Below are positions 1 through 7,911 of a stretch of 64,000 bases of DNA, in pieces (positions within the stretch are counted from its first letter, which is position 1; the number at the start of each line of letters is the position of its first letter). Below the pieces are notes generated by a model. It saw only the letters and a list, made by a program, of their open reading frames with translations, did no database searches and was not told the DNA's origin. The DNA comes from Nocardia niigatensis NBRC 100131 (GTDB taxonomy: Bacteria > Actinomycetota > Actinomycetes > Mycobacteriales > Mycobacteriaceae). The DNA lies in NCBI RefSeq assembly GCF_000308655.1, contig NZ_BAGC01000044.1:281790-345789 (forward strand), in the 5' to 3' direction. The position numbers and the translations under genes are program-made.

Positions 1-45
1 GAGGTCACCACGATTCGCAAGCGCAACCAAGAGGTGGAGTACTGA
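1..45 (+). CDS. narG: NarG, respiratory nitrate reductase alpha subunit (last 14 residues only)
   Basis: The window opens inside the last codons of narG. Frame 1 reads EVTTIRKRNQEVEY followed by TGA at 43-45. This matches the end I remember for mycobacterial NarG (EVTVVRRRSQEVRY). NarG is the molybdopterin subunit that reduces nitrate to nitrite on the cytoplasmic face. The rest of the gene lies upstream. Identity rests on the tail match and on the narH-narJ-narI genes that follow. Confidence 0.8.
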   Translation, partial: EVTTIRKRNQEVEY

Positions 46-228
46 CATGACTCCGACGAGGTCACCACACGGCATCCGATTGCGCAACCAAGAGGTGGAG
101 TACTGACATGACTCCGACGAGGTCACCACACGGCATCCGATTGCGCAACCAACAGGTGGAGTACTGACATGACTCCGACGAGGTCACCACACGGCATCCG
201 ATTGCGCTCGCAGGAAGTGGAGTACTGA
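31..228 (+). repeat. 61-bp tandem repeat of the narG 3' end, forming three mini-ORFs
   Basis: A unit beginning GAGGTGGAGTACTGA recurs at 31, 92, 153 and (diverged) 214, a period of exactly 61 bp. Each unit repeats the end of narG plus the start of the next reading frame, so after the true narG stop there are three 19-codon ORFs (47-106, 108-167, 169-228). The first reads MTPTRSPHGIRLRNQEVEY. Each ends TGA one base before the next ATG (TGAcATG), and the last ends one base before the narH ATG at 230. Each unit carries its own AGGTGGAG ribosome-binding site. The mini-ORF products have no recognisable function. What is visible is a duplicated gene junction that keeps translational coupling from narG to narH. 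Confidence 0.85.
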
Positions 229-229
229 T

Positions 230-2011
230 ATGCGCGTAATGGCGCAACTGGCCATGGTCATGAACCTGGACAAGTGCATCGGCTGCCACACCTGCAGCGT
301 CACCTGCAAGCAGGCCTGGACCAACCGTTCGGGCACCGAGTACGTGTGGTTCAACAATGTGGAAACCCGTCCGGGACAGGGTTATCCGCGGCGCTACGAG
401 GACCAGGAGAAGTGGAAGGGCGGCTGGACCCTCGACCGGAAGGGCCGGCTGACCCTCAAGTCCGGGTCGCGTCTGAAGCGGCTGCTCAGTATCTTCGCCA
501 ACCCGGATCTGCCCACCGTGTCGGACTACTACGACCCGTGGAGCTACGACTACGACAATCTGCTGTCGGCGCCGCAGATGGACACCACGCCGGTGGCGCG
601 GCCCAAGTCGCTGATCACCGGTGAGGACACCAGCGTCACCTGGGGCGCGAACTGGGACGACTCGCTGGGGTCGGGGCCCGAGCAGGTGGGTAAGGACCCG
701 TTGCTGGCCAAGCTCTCCGAGCAGGTCAAGCTCGAGTTCGAAGAAACGTTCATGTTCTACCTGCCCCGCATCTGCGAGCACTGCCTCAACCCCTCCTGCG
801 CCGCGTCGTGCCCCTCAGGCGCGATCTACAAGCGCGCCGAGGACGGCATCGTGCTCGTCGACCAGGACAAATGCCGCGGCTGGCGCCAATGTGTGACCGG
901 ATGCCCGTACAAGAAGATCTACTTCAACCACAAAACCGGCAAAGCGGAAAAATGCACCTTCTGCTACCCGCGCGTGGAAGTCGGCATCCCCACCGTCTGC
1001 TCCGAAACCTGCGTCGGACGACTGCGCTACATCGGCGTCATGCTCTACGACGCCGACAAAGTCCTCCAAGCCGCCTCCGTCGAGAACGACCAGGACCTGT
1101 ATCCCTCGCAGCTGGGGGTGTTCCTCAACCCGCACGACCCGCGCGTGATCGCCGAGGCCGAACAGGCCGGGATCTCCCCGGAATGGATTCAGGCCGCGCA
1201 GGATTCACCGGTCTACAAACTCATCGTCGACTACCAGATCGCGTTGCCGCTACACCCGGAATACCGGACCATGCCCATGGTCTGGTACGTGCCGCCACTG
1301 TCACCGGTCGTGGACACCCTGACCCAGACCGGGCACGACGGGGAGAACCACAACAACCTCTTCGGCGCCATCGACGCCCTGCGAATCCCGTTGGAGTACC
1401 TGGCCGAGCTGTTCACCGCCGGTGAGATCGGACCCGTCCGCGCCTCGCTGCAACGGCTGGCCGGAATGCGGTCGTTCATGCGCTCGATCAACCTCGGCCA
1501 AGAACCCGACCTCACCATCCCGGACGCGGTCGGCCTCGAACCCGAAGAAATCGAAGCCATGTACCGGCTGCTCGCGATCGCGAAATACGAACACCGCTAC
1601 GTGATCCCCTCGGGCGCGACTTCCCGCGCCCACGAACTGGATTCCCTCGCCACCGGCTGCTCCCTCGACACCGACGGCGGGCCAGGCATGACGGCCTTCG
1701 ACTACATGGCCGACAAGTTCCACCTCACCGACACCAACGACGCTTCCCCCGACCAGAAATCCAACCGGATCAACCTGTTGAACTGGGACGGCAAGAGCAC
1801 GAAAGGCTTGGTGCCCACCGAAAACGGCACCAATGGCTCCGGTGCCAATGGCCATGGCGGGAGCGGAGCGAACGGCAGCGGCGCCGTCGTCTCCACCGCC
1901 ACGTCCGGCAACGGCAACGGCAACGGCAATGGCCACCATGGTTCCGGCATCGACGGCGTCAGCAATGGCGCTACCGCCGCCGAGCCGGAACCCACCGGAG
2001 CCACACGATGA
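230..2011 (+). CDS. narH: NarH, respiratory nitrate reductase beta subunit (Fe-S)
   Basis: NarH passes electrons from the NarI haems to NarG through four Fe-S clusters. Residues 16-26 hold the first cysteine group (CIGCHTCSVTC). CEHCLNPSCAASCPSG, CRGWRQCVTGCPYKK and CTFCYPR...CSETC supply the others; the Trp in CRGWRQC is the usual substitution at the 3Fe-4S site. At 593 aa it is longer than the roughly 510-560 aa usual for the family. The excess is a C-terminal tail from about residue 525 made of Asn/Gly/Ser repeats and built on GGCAAC hexamers near 1912-1935. The start at 230 matches the conserved MRVMAQ-MVMNLDKC beginning and is preceded by GAAGTGGAG. The stop overlaps the next ATG (ATGA at 2008-2011). 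Confidence 0.97.
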   Translation: MRVMAQLAMVMNLDKCIGCHTCSVTCKQAWTNRSGTEYVWFNNVETRPGQGYPRRYEDQEKWKGGWTLDRKGRLTLKSGSRLKRLLSIFANPDLPTVSDYYDPWSYDYDNLLSAPQMDTTPVARPKSLITGEDTSVTWGANWDDSLGSGPEQVGKDPLLAKLSEQVKLEFEETFMFYLPRICEHCLNPSCAASCPSGAIYKRAEDGIVLVDQDKCRGWRQCVTGCPYKKIYFNHKTGKAEKCTFCYPRVEVGIPTVCSETCVGRLRYIGVMLYDADKVLQAASVENDQDLYPSQLGVFLNPHDPRVIAEAEQAGISPEWIQAAQDSPVYKLIVDYQIALPLHPEYRTMPMVWYVPPLSPVVDTLTQTGHDGENHNNLFGAIDALRIPLEYLAELFTAGEIGPVRASLQRLAGMRSFMRSINLGQEPDLTIPDAVGLEPEEIEAMYRLLAIAKYEHRYVIPSGATSRAHELDSLATGCSLDTDGGPGMTAFDYMADKFHLTDTNDASPDQKSNRINLLNWDGKSTKGLVPTENGTNGSGANGHGGSGANGSGAVVSTATSGNGNGNGNGHHGSGIDGVSNGATAAEPEPTGATR

Positions 2012-2184
2012 ACCTGCTGAGACTGCGCCGGCGCCCCGAACCCGCCGTCAGCGCGCATGAGGACGATCGACGTCAGGCGTGGCGGCTGAACGCCCTGTCG
2101 CTGGATTACCCGCACCCGCGGACCCGCGCCCGGATCGACGAACTCGACGCCGCCGCACCGGACTCCACCGGAGCGCCGCGATGA
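2008..2184 (+). pseudogene. Truncated duplicate of the narJ 5' end between narH and narJ
   Basis: This 58-codon ORF begins MNLLRLRRRPEPAV and continues through RRQAWRL, SLDYP and IDELDAAA, residue for residue parallel to the first 50 residues of NarJ (MSLLKLRRRPEPAV, RRLVWRL, LLDYP, LDELDAAA). It then ends PDSTGAPR, which parallels the end of NarH (EPTGATR). So a segment of about 173 bp covering the narH end and narJ start was duplicated in tandem and has since diverged. The ORF overlaps narH (ATGA at 2008) and narJ (ATGA at 2181). It lacks the rest of the chaperone fold, so it is probably not a working NarJ, but as a translated leader it may carry ribosomes from narH to narJ. Confidence 0.8.
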
Positions 2185-2861
2185 GCCTGCTGAAACTGCG
2201 GCGCCGGCCCGAACCAGCCGTCGCCATGAGCGAACGCGATCGCCGGCTGGTGTGGCGGCTGGGTGCGCTGCTGCTCGACTACCCGAGCGCGCAGACCCTG
2301 GGCATGCTCGACGAACTCGACGCCGCCGCAGCGGAATTGCCGGACTCGGTGCGTCCGCTGCTGGCCGGGTTCCTCGAACATCTGCGCACCGGCGATGCCA
2401 TCGCGCTGGCCCAGGAGTATGTCGAGACCTTCGACATGCGCCGCCGGGCCAGCCTGCACCTGACCTTCTACGCCTACGGGGACACCCGCAAGCGCGGGAT
2501 GGCGCTGCTGCGGTTCAAGCACGCCTACCGGCACGCCGGTGTCGAACTCGGCGACGAGGAACTGCCCGACCACCTGCCCGTGCTGCTCGAATTCGCCGCC
2601 ACCGTCGACCCCGTCGGCGGCGAACGGCTGCTGGGTGAACACGTCCCGGTGCTGGAACTGCTGCGGTTGTCGCTTTCCGACAGCGGATCTCCCTATGCCG
2701 GGGTGCTGGCGTCGGTGGTGGCGACCCTGCCACCGGTCACCACCGCCGACCGCCGGCGCATCGCCGAACTCGCCGCCCAGGGCCCGCCCGAGGAAGAAGT
2801 CGGATTGGAGCCCTTCGCCATGGACCCGCTCGCCTTCACCGGATCGGAGGCCCGCCGATGA
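2181..2861 (+). CDS. narJ: NarJ, nitrate reductase molybdenum-cofactor assembly chaperone
   Basis: A 226-aa cytoplasmic chaperone of the TorD/NarJ group that holds apo-NarGH while the molybdenum cofactor is inserted. The family pattern is visible: a helical core, LLDYPSAQTLGMLDELDAAA near the N-terminus, then FVETFDxRRR-type sequence (YVETFDMRRRASLHLTFYAYGDTRKRG) and an LPVLLEF segment. The ATG at 2181 is chosen because it overlaps the stop of the duplicated mini-ORF (ATGA) and gives the conserved LLKLRRRPE start; in-frame codons upstream of it lie in the duplicate. The 3' end overlaps narI by ATGA at 2858-2861. Confidence 0.95.
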   Translation: MSLLKLRRRPEPAVAMSERDRRLVWRLGALLLDYPSAQTLGMLDELDAAAAELPDSVRPLLAGFLEHLRTGDAIALAQEYVETFDMRRRASLHLTFYAYGDTRKRGMALLRFKHAYRHAGVELGDEELPDHLPVLLEFAATVDPVGGERLLGEHVPVLELLRLSLSDSGSPYAGVLASVVATLPPVTTADRRRIAELAAQGPPEEEVGLEPFAMDPLAFTGSEARR

Positions 2862-3592
2862 GCTCCGCGCTCTGGCTGATGCTGCCCTACATCGCGTTCA
2901 CGTCCTTCGTGCTCGGGCACCTGTGGCGCTACCGCACCGACCAATTCGGCTGGACCACACGGTCTTCGCAGGTCTACGAGTCGCGGCTGCTGCGTCTGGG
3001 CAGTCCGCTGTTCCACTTCGGCATGCTCGGGGTGATCGGCGGGCACGTGCTCGGCGTGCTCATTCCGCAGTCCTGGACCGACGCCGTCGGCATCTCGGAG
3101 GAGATGTACCACGTGGTCGCGGTCTCGGCGGGATCCGTTGCGGGCGTGGCCGTCATCGCCGGCATCGGCATTCTGCTCTACCGCCGCGTCACCGTTTCCG
3201 CGGTCCGTCAGGCCACCACCACCAATGACAAGGTGATGTACATCCTGCTGGCCGCCGCCCTGATCACCGGGCTGCTGAACACCCTCGGCAGCAACCTGCT
3301 GTGGGGCACCTACAACTACCGCGAGACCGTCTCCCCCTGGTTCCGCAGTCTGTTCACCCTGCATCCGCACCCCGACCTCATGGTCGGCACGCCGTGGACC
3401 TTCCAGGCGCACGGCCTGATCGTGTTGTCGCTCATCGCTTTCTGGCCGTACACCCGCCTGGTGCACATGTTCTCCGCCCCCGTCGGCTACCTGGTCCGCC
3501 CGTATGTGGTGTACCGCGCCAAACCGAAGAAGTCCGCGGACAAGACGCGCTACGCCCGCGCCTGGGAGACCCCCGCCATTCCGCGTCGCTGA
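2858..3592 (+). CDS. narI: NarI, respiratory nitrate reductase gamma subunit (cytochrome b)
   Basis: NarI, 244 aa, is the membrane anchor. It oxidises quinol near the outer face and feeds electrons through two b haems to NarH. Five hydrophobic helices are visible, starting with the LMLPYIAFTSFVLGHLWRYR segment. Candidate haem ligand histidines lie in FHFGMLGVIGGHVLG and in the LTLHPHPDLM/AHGLIVLS region, as expected for the family. The ATG overlaps the narJ stop. It is the last gene of narGHJI, followed by a strong inverted repeat. Confidence 0.97.
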   Translation: MSSALWLMLPYIAFTSFVLGHLWRYRTDQFGWTTRSSQVYESRLLRLGSPLFHFGMLGVIGGHVLGVLIPQSWTDAVGISEEMYHVVAVSAGSVAGVAVIAGIGILLYRRVTVSAVRQATTTNDKVMYILLAAALITGLLNTLGSNLLWGTYNYRETVSPWFRSLFTLHPHPDLMVGTPWTFQAHGLIVLSLIAFWPYTRLVHMFSAPVGYLVRPYVVYRAKPKKSADKTRYARAWETPAIPRR

Positions 3593-3614
3593 GACACGGG
3601 CCGTTCAGCGGGAC

Positions 3615-3648
3615 ACCGGGCGCCATCGATTTATCGATGGCGCCCGGT
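3615..3648 (+). terminator. Inverted repeat after narI, likely operon end
   Basis: Two 16-bp perfectly complementary arms (3615-3630 and 3633-3648, core CCGGGCGCCATCGAT) are separated by two bases, 22 bp after the narI stop. There is no long T run, so it may act as a terminator or as a 3' stabilising hairpin. Confidence 0.6.
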
Positions 3649-3718
3649 TCCGTCCGGTGTTACTGTTCGGCCCGGCCGAGCCGAGCGGTTGGGCCTGGAA
3701 TTGTCTTCGGGGGAAATC

Positions 3719-4024
3719 GTGTTCAATTGGTATGTCGGCCTGCTCGCGCTCAGTGGCGTCATCATGCTGGTACTGGCGGCCGTGCGGCAGGGGCAGAGTA
3801 GCGCCTCACGCACCGTCAACGGCATTTTCGGCGCGGTCTATCTCGGCTACGCGTTCTATCTCGCCTTCCTGTTCGACGGCGGCTCCTACCTCATCTTCTT
3901 CCAGGCGTTCATTCTGCCGGTCGTGATGGTGGTCAATTACTTCCGCAATCGCACGCCGAAGCCGAAACTCACCGATACGCAGAAGGCGTGGCGTGAATAC
4001 CAGCGCTCCGCCGGGCAGCATTAG
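3719..4024 (+). CDS. Small integral membrane protein, function unknown
   Basis: A 101-aa protein with three hydrophobic segments (WYVGLLALSGVIMLVLAAV, a middle span with two FYLAFLFDGG-like halves, and FFQAFILPVVMVVNYF) followed by a polar C-terminal tail. GTG at 3719 is preferred over the in-frame ATG at 3689 because GGGGGAAA sits just upstream and the membrane segment then begins at once. No functional motif was recognised. It stands alone after the nar operon. Confidence 0.6.
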   Translation: MFNWYVGLLALSGVIMLVLAAVRQGQSSASRTVNGIFGAVYLGYAFYLAFLFDGGSYLIFFQAFILPVVMVVNYFRNRTPKPKLTDTQKAWREYQRSAGQH

Positions 4025-4050
4025 GCGCTCTTCCGAGCGACAATAGCGCG

Positions 4051-4287
4051 GTGTTCTCGAAAAAAACCGAGCCCGAACGGGTTACGCCTCCCACCACGCC
4101 CTGCCCCGACTGCGGGGAACGCCGCGTGACGCTGAGCGCGAATATGGATACGTATCTGATCCTGCGCAATGGCGGGCGGGCCCTGTCGGACCTGCTCGCC
4201 CTGCTCTGCCTCGGCTGCGGACGGGTGTTCTTCTACGCGGAACGGCTCGACAGGGTGCGGGCCGCGATGAAGTCGACGACGTCCTGA
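4051..4287 (+). CDS. Small zinc-ribbon-like protein, function unknown
   Basis: A 78-aa protein with two CxxC pairs, CPDCGE near residue 18 and CLGCGR near residue 53, the layout of a zinc ribbon. The second pair follows a hydrophobic LLALL stretch. It starts with GTG at 4051. Its 3' end overlaps the converging gene at 4233-4898 by about 55 bp, an uncommon but possible tail-to-tail overlap. Confidence 0.6.
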   Translation: MFSKKTEPERVTPPTTPCPDCGERRVTLSANMDTYLILRNGGRALSDLLALLCLGCGRVFFYAERLDRVRAAMKSTTS

Positions 4288-4898
4288 ACGCTGCCGGGCT
4301 GTTCCCGCGTCGCGCGCGTCAGGTGTTCCAGCGCGTCGTCGAGGCGGGAGCTCGGTCCGTGCTCGGCGAGCAGGACGGCGATGGCCTCCCAGGTGGCGGC
4401 GGTCGGATTCGGTTGCGCCAGCAGCTCTTCGAGATAGCTGTCGGGGTCCAGCAGGCGTAGGGCGCGGCGGGCGTGGGCGTGCACGCGCCGGGGCAGCTCC
4501 GCGCGGATGATGTCGATGTCGCGAGGTTGGACGTGACCGGGCTGGTCGGGGTCGAGGCGCACCGACCACATCAGGTCCGGGTCCTCGGGCAGTCCCTCGC
4601 CGGTGAGCAGACCCGGCCCCGCCGCGGTCTCGATCGCGAGCGGCGCGCGGCCCAGGCGCTCGTTGCGCCAGTTGCGGAATTCCCACCACGCGGTCGGGGT
4701 CGCCCAGGCCCCCAGCCCGAATCGGAGCATCTGCTGCCCACCGGTGAAGGTCCGGAAGGTCCGCGTCCGCGCCACCGTGGCCACTCCACCCGGCAGCACC
4801 CGCACCCAGGTGGGCTCCGCCCCCTCAAAACCATACGGCTGCAGCAGTTTTCCCGTATCGCGCATCAAGCGGCGCAGCGCCGACTCCGGTTTGACCAT
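4233..4898 (-). CDS. Conserved hypothetical protein, DUF4304-like
   Basis: A 221-aa soluble protein beginning MVKPESALRRLMRDTGKLLQPYGFEGAEPTWVRV-like sequence, with a TFTGGQQMLRFGLGAW region and several conserved Trp residues. The general pattern resembles DUF4304-type proteins, but that assignment is a guess. ATG at 4898 is chosen because TACTCT (complement of 4905-4910) sits exactly 6 nt before it, predicting a leaderless transcript. The longer reading frame upstream (to 4985) would overlap the next gene. Function unknown. Confidence 0.6.
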   Translation of the reverse strand: MVKPESALRRLMRDTGKLLQPYGFEGAEPTWVRVLPGGVATVARTRTFRTFTGGQQMLRFGLGAWATPTAWWEFRNWRNERLGRAPLAIETAAGPGLLTGEGLPEDPDLMWSVRLDPDQPGHVQPRDIDIIRAELPRRVHAHARRALRLLDPDSYLEELLAQPNPTAATWEAIAVLLAEHGPSSRLDDALEHLTRATREQPGSVQDVVDFIAARTLSSRSA

Positions 4899-4984
4899 CC
4901 CCGCAGAGTAGCGGCGCGAGCCGACAGGACGACGTAGCCCGCCATCCGCCCAGCGTGCGGCGCGTCTCGACGAACACGCCGCCA

Positions 4985-6355
4985 CTAGCGGAGGTACGGG
5001 ACAGGCTGGACCCAGTGGAATCCGCGAGAGATCACGCGGAAGCGGTCGAGATCGACACGGGTCAGGCGCAAGTGGACCGGACGCCCGGCCAGCTGACCAT
5101 CCAGATTCAGCTGATCGGCCTGAGGCTGGTCATAGTTCAGAATGGCGAGCTTCCACTGATGCGACAGGTCCTTCGTGATGGTCACCGTGTGCAGATCGGC
5201 GTCGATCTCCACTGGGAAGGACACCAGCGAGTCGTCCATACGCTGCGCGGTCACCCCCTGCGGGACGTCGAAGATGAGGCGGCGAAATCGGTCCGTCGGG
5301 CCGATGAGCTGTCCCTCCGGGGGCGTGGGCCGGAAGTCGACCAGTGCGGGGACCTCCTGGCCCGCGACCGTGTACTCGGTGACATCCCAGATCCCGTACA
5401 GCGCCGAGTGCGGCCGGCCGTTACCGTACGTCCGCCAGGCGTCATGACCCTCGGTGAGGGTGGTGAACAGCACCCACAACCCCAGCATCGCCTGCGCTGC
5501 CACCAGGATTCGCCGCCCACGCGGGGACTGGACCAGCGCCTCGGGCCCGCGCCCGGGCACCGCGTGACCGGTCAGTGCCCGGACGACGCGCACGATCTCC
5601 GGGGCCGCCAGCACCACCGCGTACACGAGCAGCTGACCCGAGAGGATCTTCACCGGCACGTCGAAGGTGAGATTCAGCAGGAAAACCTGGAGCGTCACCA
5701 CGACCGCCAGGACCGCGCCCAGGCCGGCGGTGAACGGCAGGATGAGCAGCACGCCTGCGGTGATTTCCGCTGCGCCCAAGGCGATTTCGTAGGGCTCAGA
5801 GCTGGCGGTCTGCGACCACAGCACCGCCATCGGGCTCAGATCGCCGAACGGCTCCACCAGCCGGTCCAGCGCGAACGCCATCTGCGAGGGCAGCAGTTTC
5901 GTAACGCCGTACAGCAGGAGGGCGCTCATCAGAGCCAGGCGCAGCACCAAACGGAACCACGCGTACAGGCGCGCATAGTCCGGCCGCCGCCGATCCAGCA
6001 CCGACCACATCACCGCGATCGGCGCCGCGACGACCAGCAGGGTGAATATCGACACCCAGTTCGCGGCGGTATCACCGCTTCCCGTGAACGACCAGTCGAC
6101 GCGGACGCCGAACACCCGCTCGCCCACCTGGTCCGTGAGCGGATGCAGTGCCGTCCATTTCGCCACGCCCATCACGGCCTGCTGCGAGACTCCCACCGAC
6201 CGGAGCAGCATGTGCAGCACCCACACCCCGGCCATGCCCACACCCAGCACCACGAATGCGTACCGGAACATCATCCGCCGCCAGGGACTCCAGCAAGGCT
6301 CCGCCGGCTCAACCGCCGCCCCGGCCCCCGCTTCGACGTCCAATCGCACAACCAC
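4985..6355 (-). CDS. DoxX-like polytopic membrane protein
   Basis: A 456-aa membrane protein. The N-terminal cytoplasmic stretch of about 30 residues is followed by a series of hydrophobic helices (AFVVLGVGMAGVWVLHMLL, WVSIFTLLVVAAPIAVMW, ALMSALLLYGVTKLL, ALGAAEITAGVLLILPF, VVVTLQVFLLNL). The last 150 residues are polar and include a DRFRRLIFDVPQG segment. The four-helix middle resembles DoxX-type proteins, whose biochemical role is mostly unclear. GTG at 6355 has AAGGGA 5 nt upstream. Function unknown. Confidence 0.7.
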   Translation of the reverse strand: MVVRLDVEAGAGAAVEPAEPCWSPWRRMMFRYAFVVLGVGMAGVWVLHMLLRSVGVSQQAVMGVAKWTALHPLTDQVGERVFGVRVDWSFTGSGDTAANWVSIFTLLVVAAPIAVMWSVLDRRRPDYARLYAWFRLVLRLALMSALLLYGVTKLLPSQMAFALDRLVEPFGDLSPMAVLWSQTASSEPYEIALGAAEITAGVLLILPFTAGLGAVLAVVVTLQVFLLNLTFDVPVKILSGQLLVYAVVLAAPEIVRVVRALTGHAVPGRGPEALVQSPRGRRILVAAQAMLGLWVLFTTLTEGHDAWRTYGNGRPHSALYGIWDVTEYTVAGQEVPALVDFRPTPPEGQLIGPTDRFRRLIFDVPQGVTAQRMDDSLVSFPVEIDADLHTVTITKDLSHQWKLAILNYDQPQADQLNLDGQLAGRPVHLRLTRVDLDRFRVISRGFHWVQPVPYLR

Positions 6356-6463
6356 GCCGATCCCTTCGACAGCTACCGCAACCGATTACCTTGCGGCGCT
6401 GAACGTTAGGTCAGCGAACAGCCGGGGCGTACCCGGCAAATCCATTGCCACCACACCCCCTGC

Positions 6464-6488
6464 CCCCGGAACCGGGGCCAAGGGGGTG
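6464..6488 (-). terminator. GC-rich hairpin after the acyltransferase gene
   Basis: CACCCCCT (6464-6471) pairs with AGGGGGTG (6481-6488), and the inner CCGG/CCGG halves pair as well. It lies 40 bp beyond the stop of the minus-strand acyltransferase and before the next minus-strand gene, so it probably separates the two transcripts. There is no T tract. Confidence 0.5.
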
Positions 6489-6528
6489 CGTGACTGACTG
6501 GGCGCTTCGCGTGTCCGAGGCTGCCGCG

Positions 6529-7911
6529 CTAGACCTTCGCGCGGGCGTCCCGCTTCGAGCGGGCGAAGTTGCGCATGATGGGCAGATCGACCCAGTGGTA
6601 GAGCAGTGCGGCGAGGGCGGTCGACACGACCAGGCACAGCAGGGAGAAGCCGGACCAGCCGAGGATGCCGAACTCCCTGCCGCCGATCAGGAATCGGGTG
6701 ACCAGGACCATGACCGGGAACTGGATGAGGTAGAAGGCGAAGGAGACATTGCCGAGCCACACCATGCGCGGGTGGGAGTTGAGGCCGCGAATGCCGGCCA
6801 GGTCCCGGGCGGCCATGGTGGCCACCACCGCGGTCATCGGGGGCAGCAGCAGCACCGACATCTTGTAGTTCACCGGCACCACCCAGGTCGCCGCGTACGC
6901 GATGGTCAGCGCGACCAGCGGCCAGGCGAGATTGGTGTTGCGCCAACGACCTTCGAGCACCATGCGGGCCGCCAGCACGCCGAGGAAGAACTCCGGCAGG
7001 CGGGACAGCGGGAAGGTGTAGCTGAGCCAGTACGACGGGGACACCGGGATGTCGGGCTGCTGGAACCAGGCCGGGGAGGCGTGCAGTTCGTAGTGCGGCG
7101 ACGCGTTGCCCGGAACCAGCCGCGGCGCAAAGGCATTCGCGATGCCCTTCGGGCCGTCCACCCACAGGAAGTACGAGGTGTGCAGCAGGGCGATGCCCAG
7201 CATCAGCAGGCCGGCGGCCAGCAGCAGCCGGCGGGTCGGGATCCGCATGACCAGTGGCAGCAGCAGCGGAAAGCTCAGGTAGAACAGCACTTCCGCGGCC
7301 AGCGACCAGGACGGGACATTCAGCCCGCCGACCGTGGTCCATTTCGGCACCCAGGTGTGCACCAGCAGCAGGTTCGGCACCCACACCACCGCGCGGTGCA
7401 GGGGCACGCTCGCCACCACGATGAAGGCGGCGGCGGCCAGCAGGTGCGTCGGATAGATCTTGAGCACCCGCCGCCGATAGAAGGCGCGCACCGACATGCC
7501 CGGCCGGAACGACCAGTAGATGATGAAGCCGGACAGCACGAAGAAGAAGGTGACGCCCGCGGCCCCGAGCTGCATCGGGATCCACTCGTGGATGTGGCGG
7601 AACAGCGCCGACTTCTGGAACGGGTAGACCGGCAGGAACACCAAGGCGTGCAATACGAATACCGCGAACGCCGCCCACCACCGCGCGCCGGTCAGCGAGG
7701 GCAGCGCGGGCCGCTCCCGCCGGGCGCGCTCGGCGACGGACTCGGTGAGGCCCTTCGTCCGGACCGGCTCGGCCGTCCGGACGGGCTCGGCGGCTCGGAC
7801 CGGTTCGGCGGCCCGCGTGGACTGGGCCGGCTGGAGAAGCTGGGTGGTGTACTGCTCCACCCCGAGCGCGGCGGCGGCCTCGCGCGGGGCGACTTCGGGT
7901 GGGAGGGTCAT
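6529..7911 (-). CDS. Membrane acyltransferase, family 3 (OafA/YrhL-like)
   Basis: A 460-aa polytopic protein of the acyltransferase-3 family, which moves acyl groups onto extracellular sugars or cell-wall glycans. Residues 1-65 are a low-complexity cytoplasmic head with VRxAEP repeats. The membrane part begins with RWWAAFAVFVLHALVFLP. The conserved family histidine is in HIHEWIP or LFRHIHEW, followed by GAAGVTFFFVLSGFIIYWSF and the RR(V)LKIYP motif. The ATG overlaps the stop of the SGNH hydrolase gene (ATGA at 7908-7911). That coupling suggests the hydrolase and acyltransferase act on the same envelope substrate. Confidence 0.88.
   Translation of the reverse strand: MTLPPEVAPREAAAALGVEQYTTQLLQPAQSTRAAEPVRAAEPVRTAEPVRTKGLTESVAERARRERPALPSLTGARWWAAFAVFVLHALVFLPVYPFQKSALFRHIHEWIPMQLGAAGVTFFFVLSGFIIYWSFRPGMSVRAFYRRRVLKIYPTHLLAAAAFIVVASVPLHRAVVWVPNLLLVHTWVPKWTTVGGLNVPSWSLAAEVLFYLSFPLLLPLVMRIPTRRLLLAAGLLMLGIALLHTSYFLWVDGPKGIANAFAPRLVPGNASPHYELHASPAWFQQPDIPVSPSYWLSYTFPLSRLPEFFLGVLAARMVLEGRWRNTNLAWPLVALTIAYAATWVVPVNYKMSVLLLPPMTAVVATMAARDLAGIRGLNSHPRMVWLGNVSFAFYLIQFPVMVLVTRFLIGGREFGILGWSGFSLLCLVVSTALAALLYHWVDLPIMRNFARSKRDARAKV

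Noticed and set aside
1..228. CRISPR-like array
   Set aside because: The repeats are directly adjacent with a 61-bp period, have no unique spacers, and are copies of the narG end.
2079..2180. Extended start for narJ
   Set aside because: The sequence lies in the duplicated segment in another frame; NarJ begins at 2181 with the conserved LLKLRRRPE sequence.
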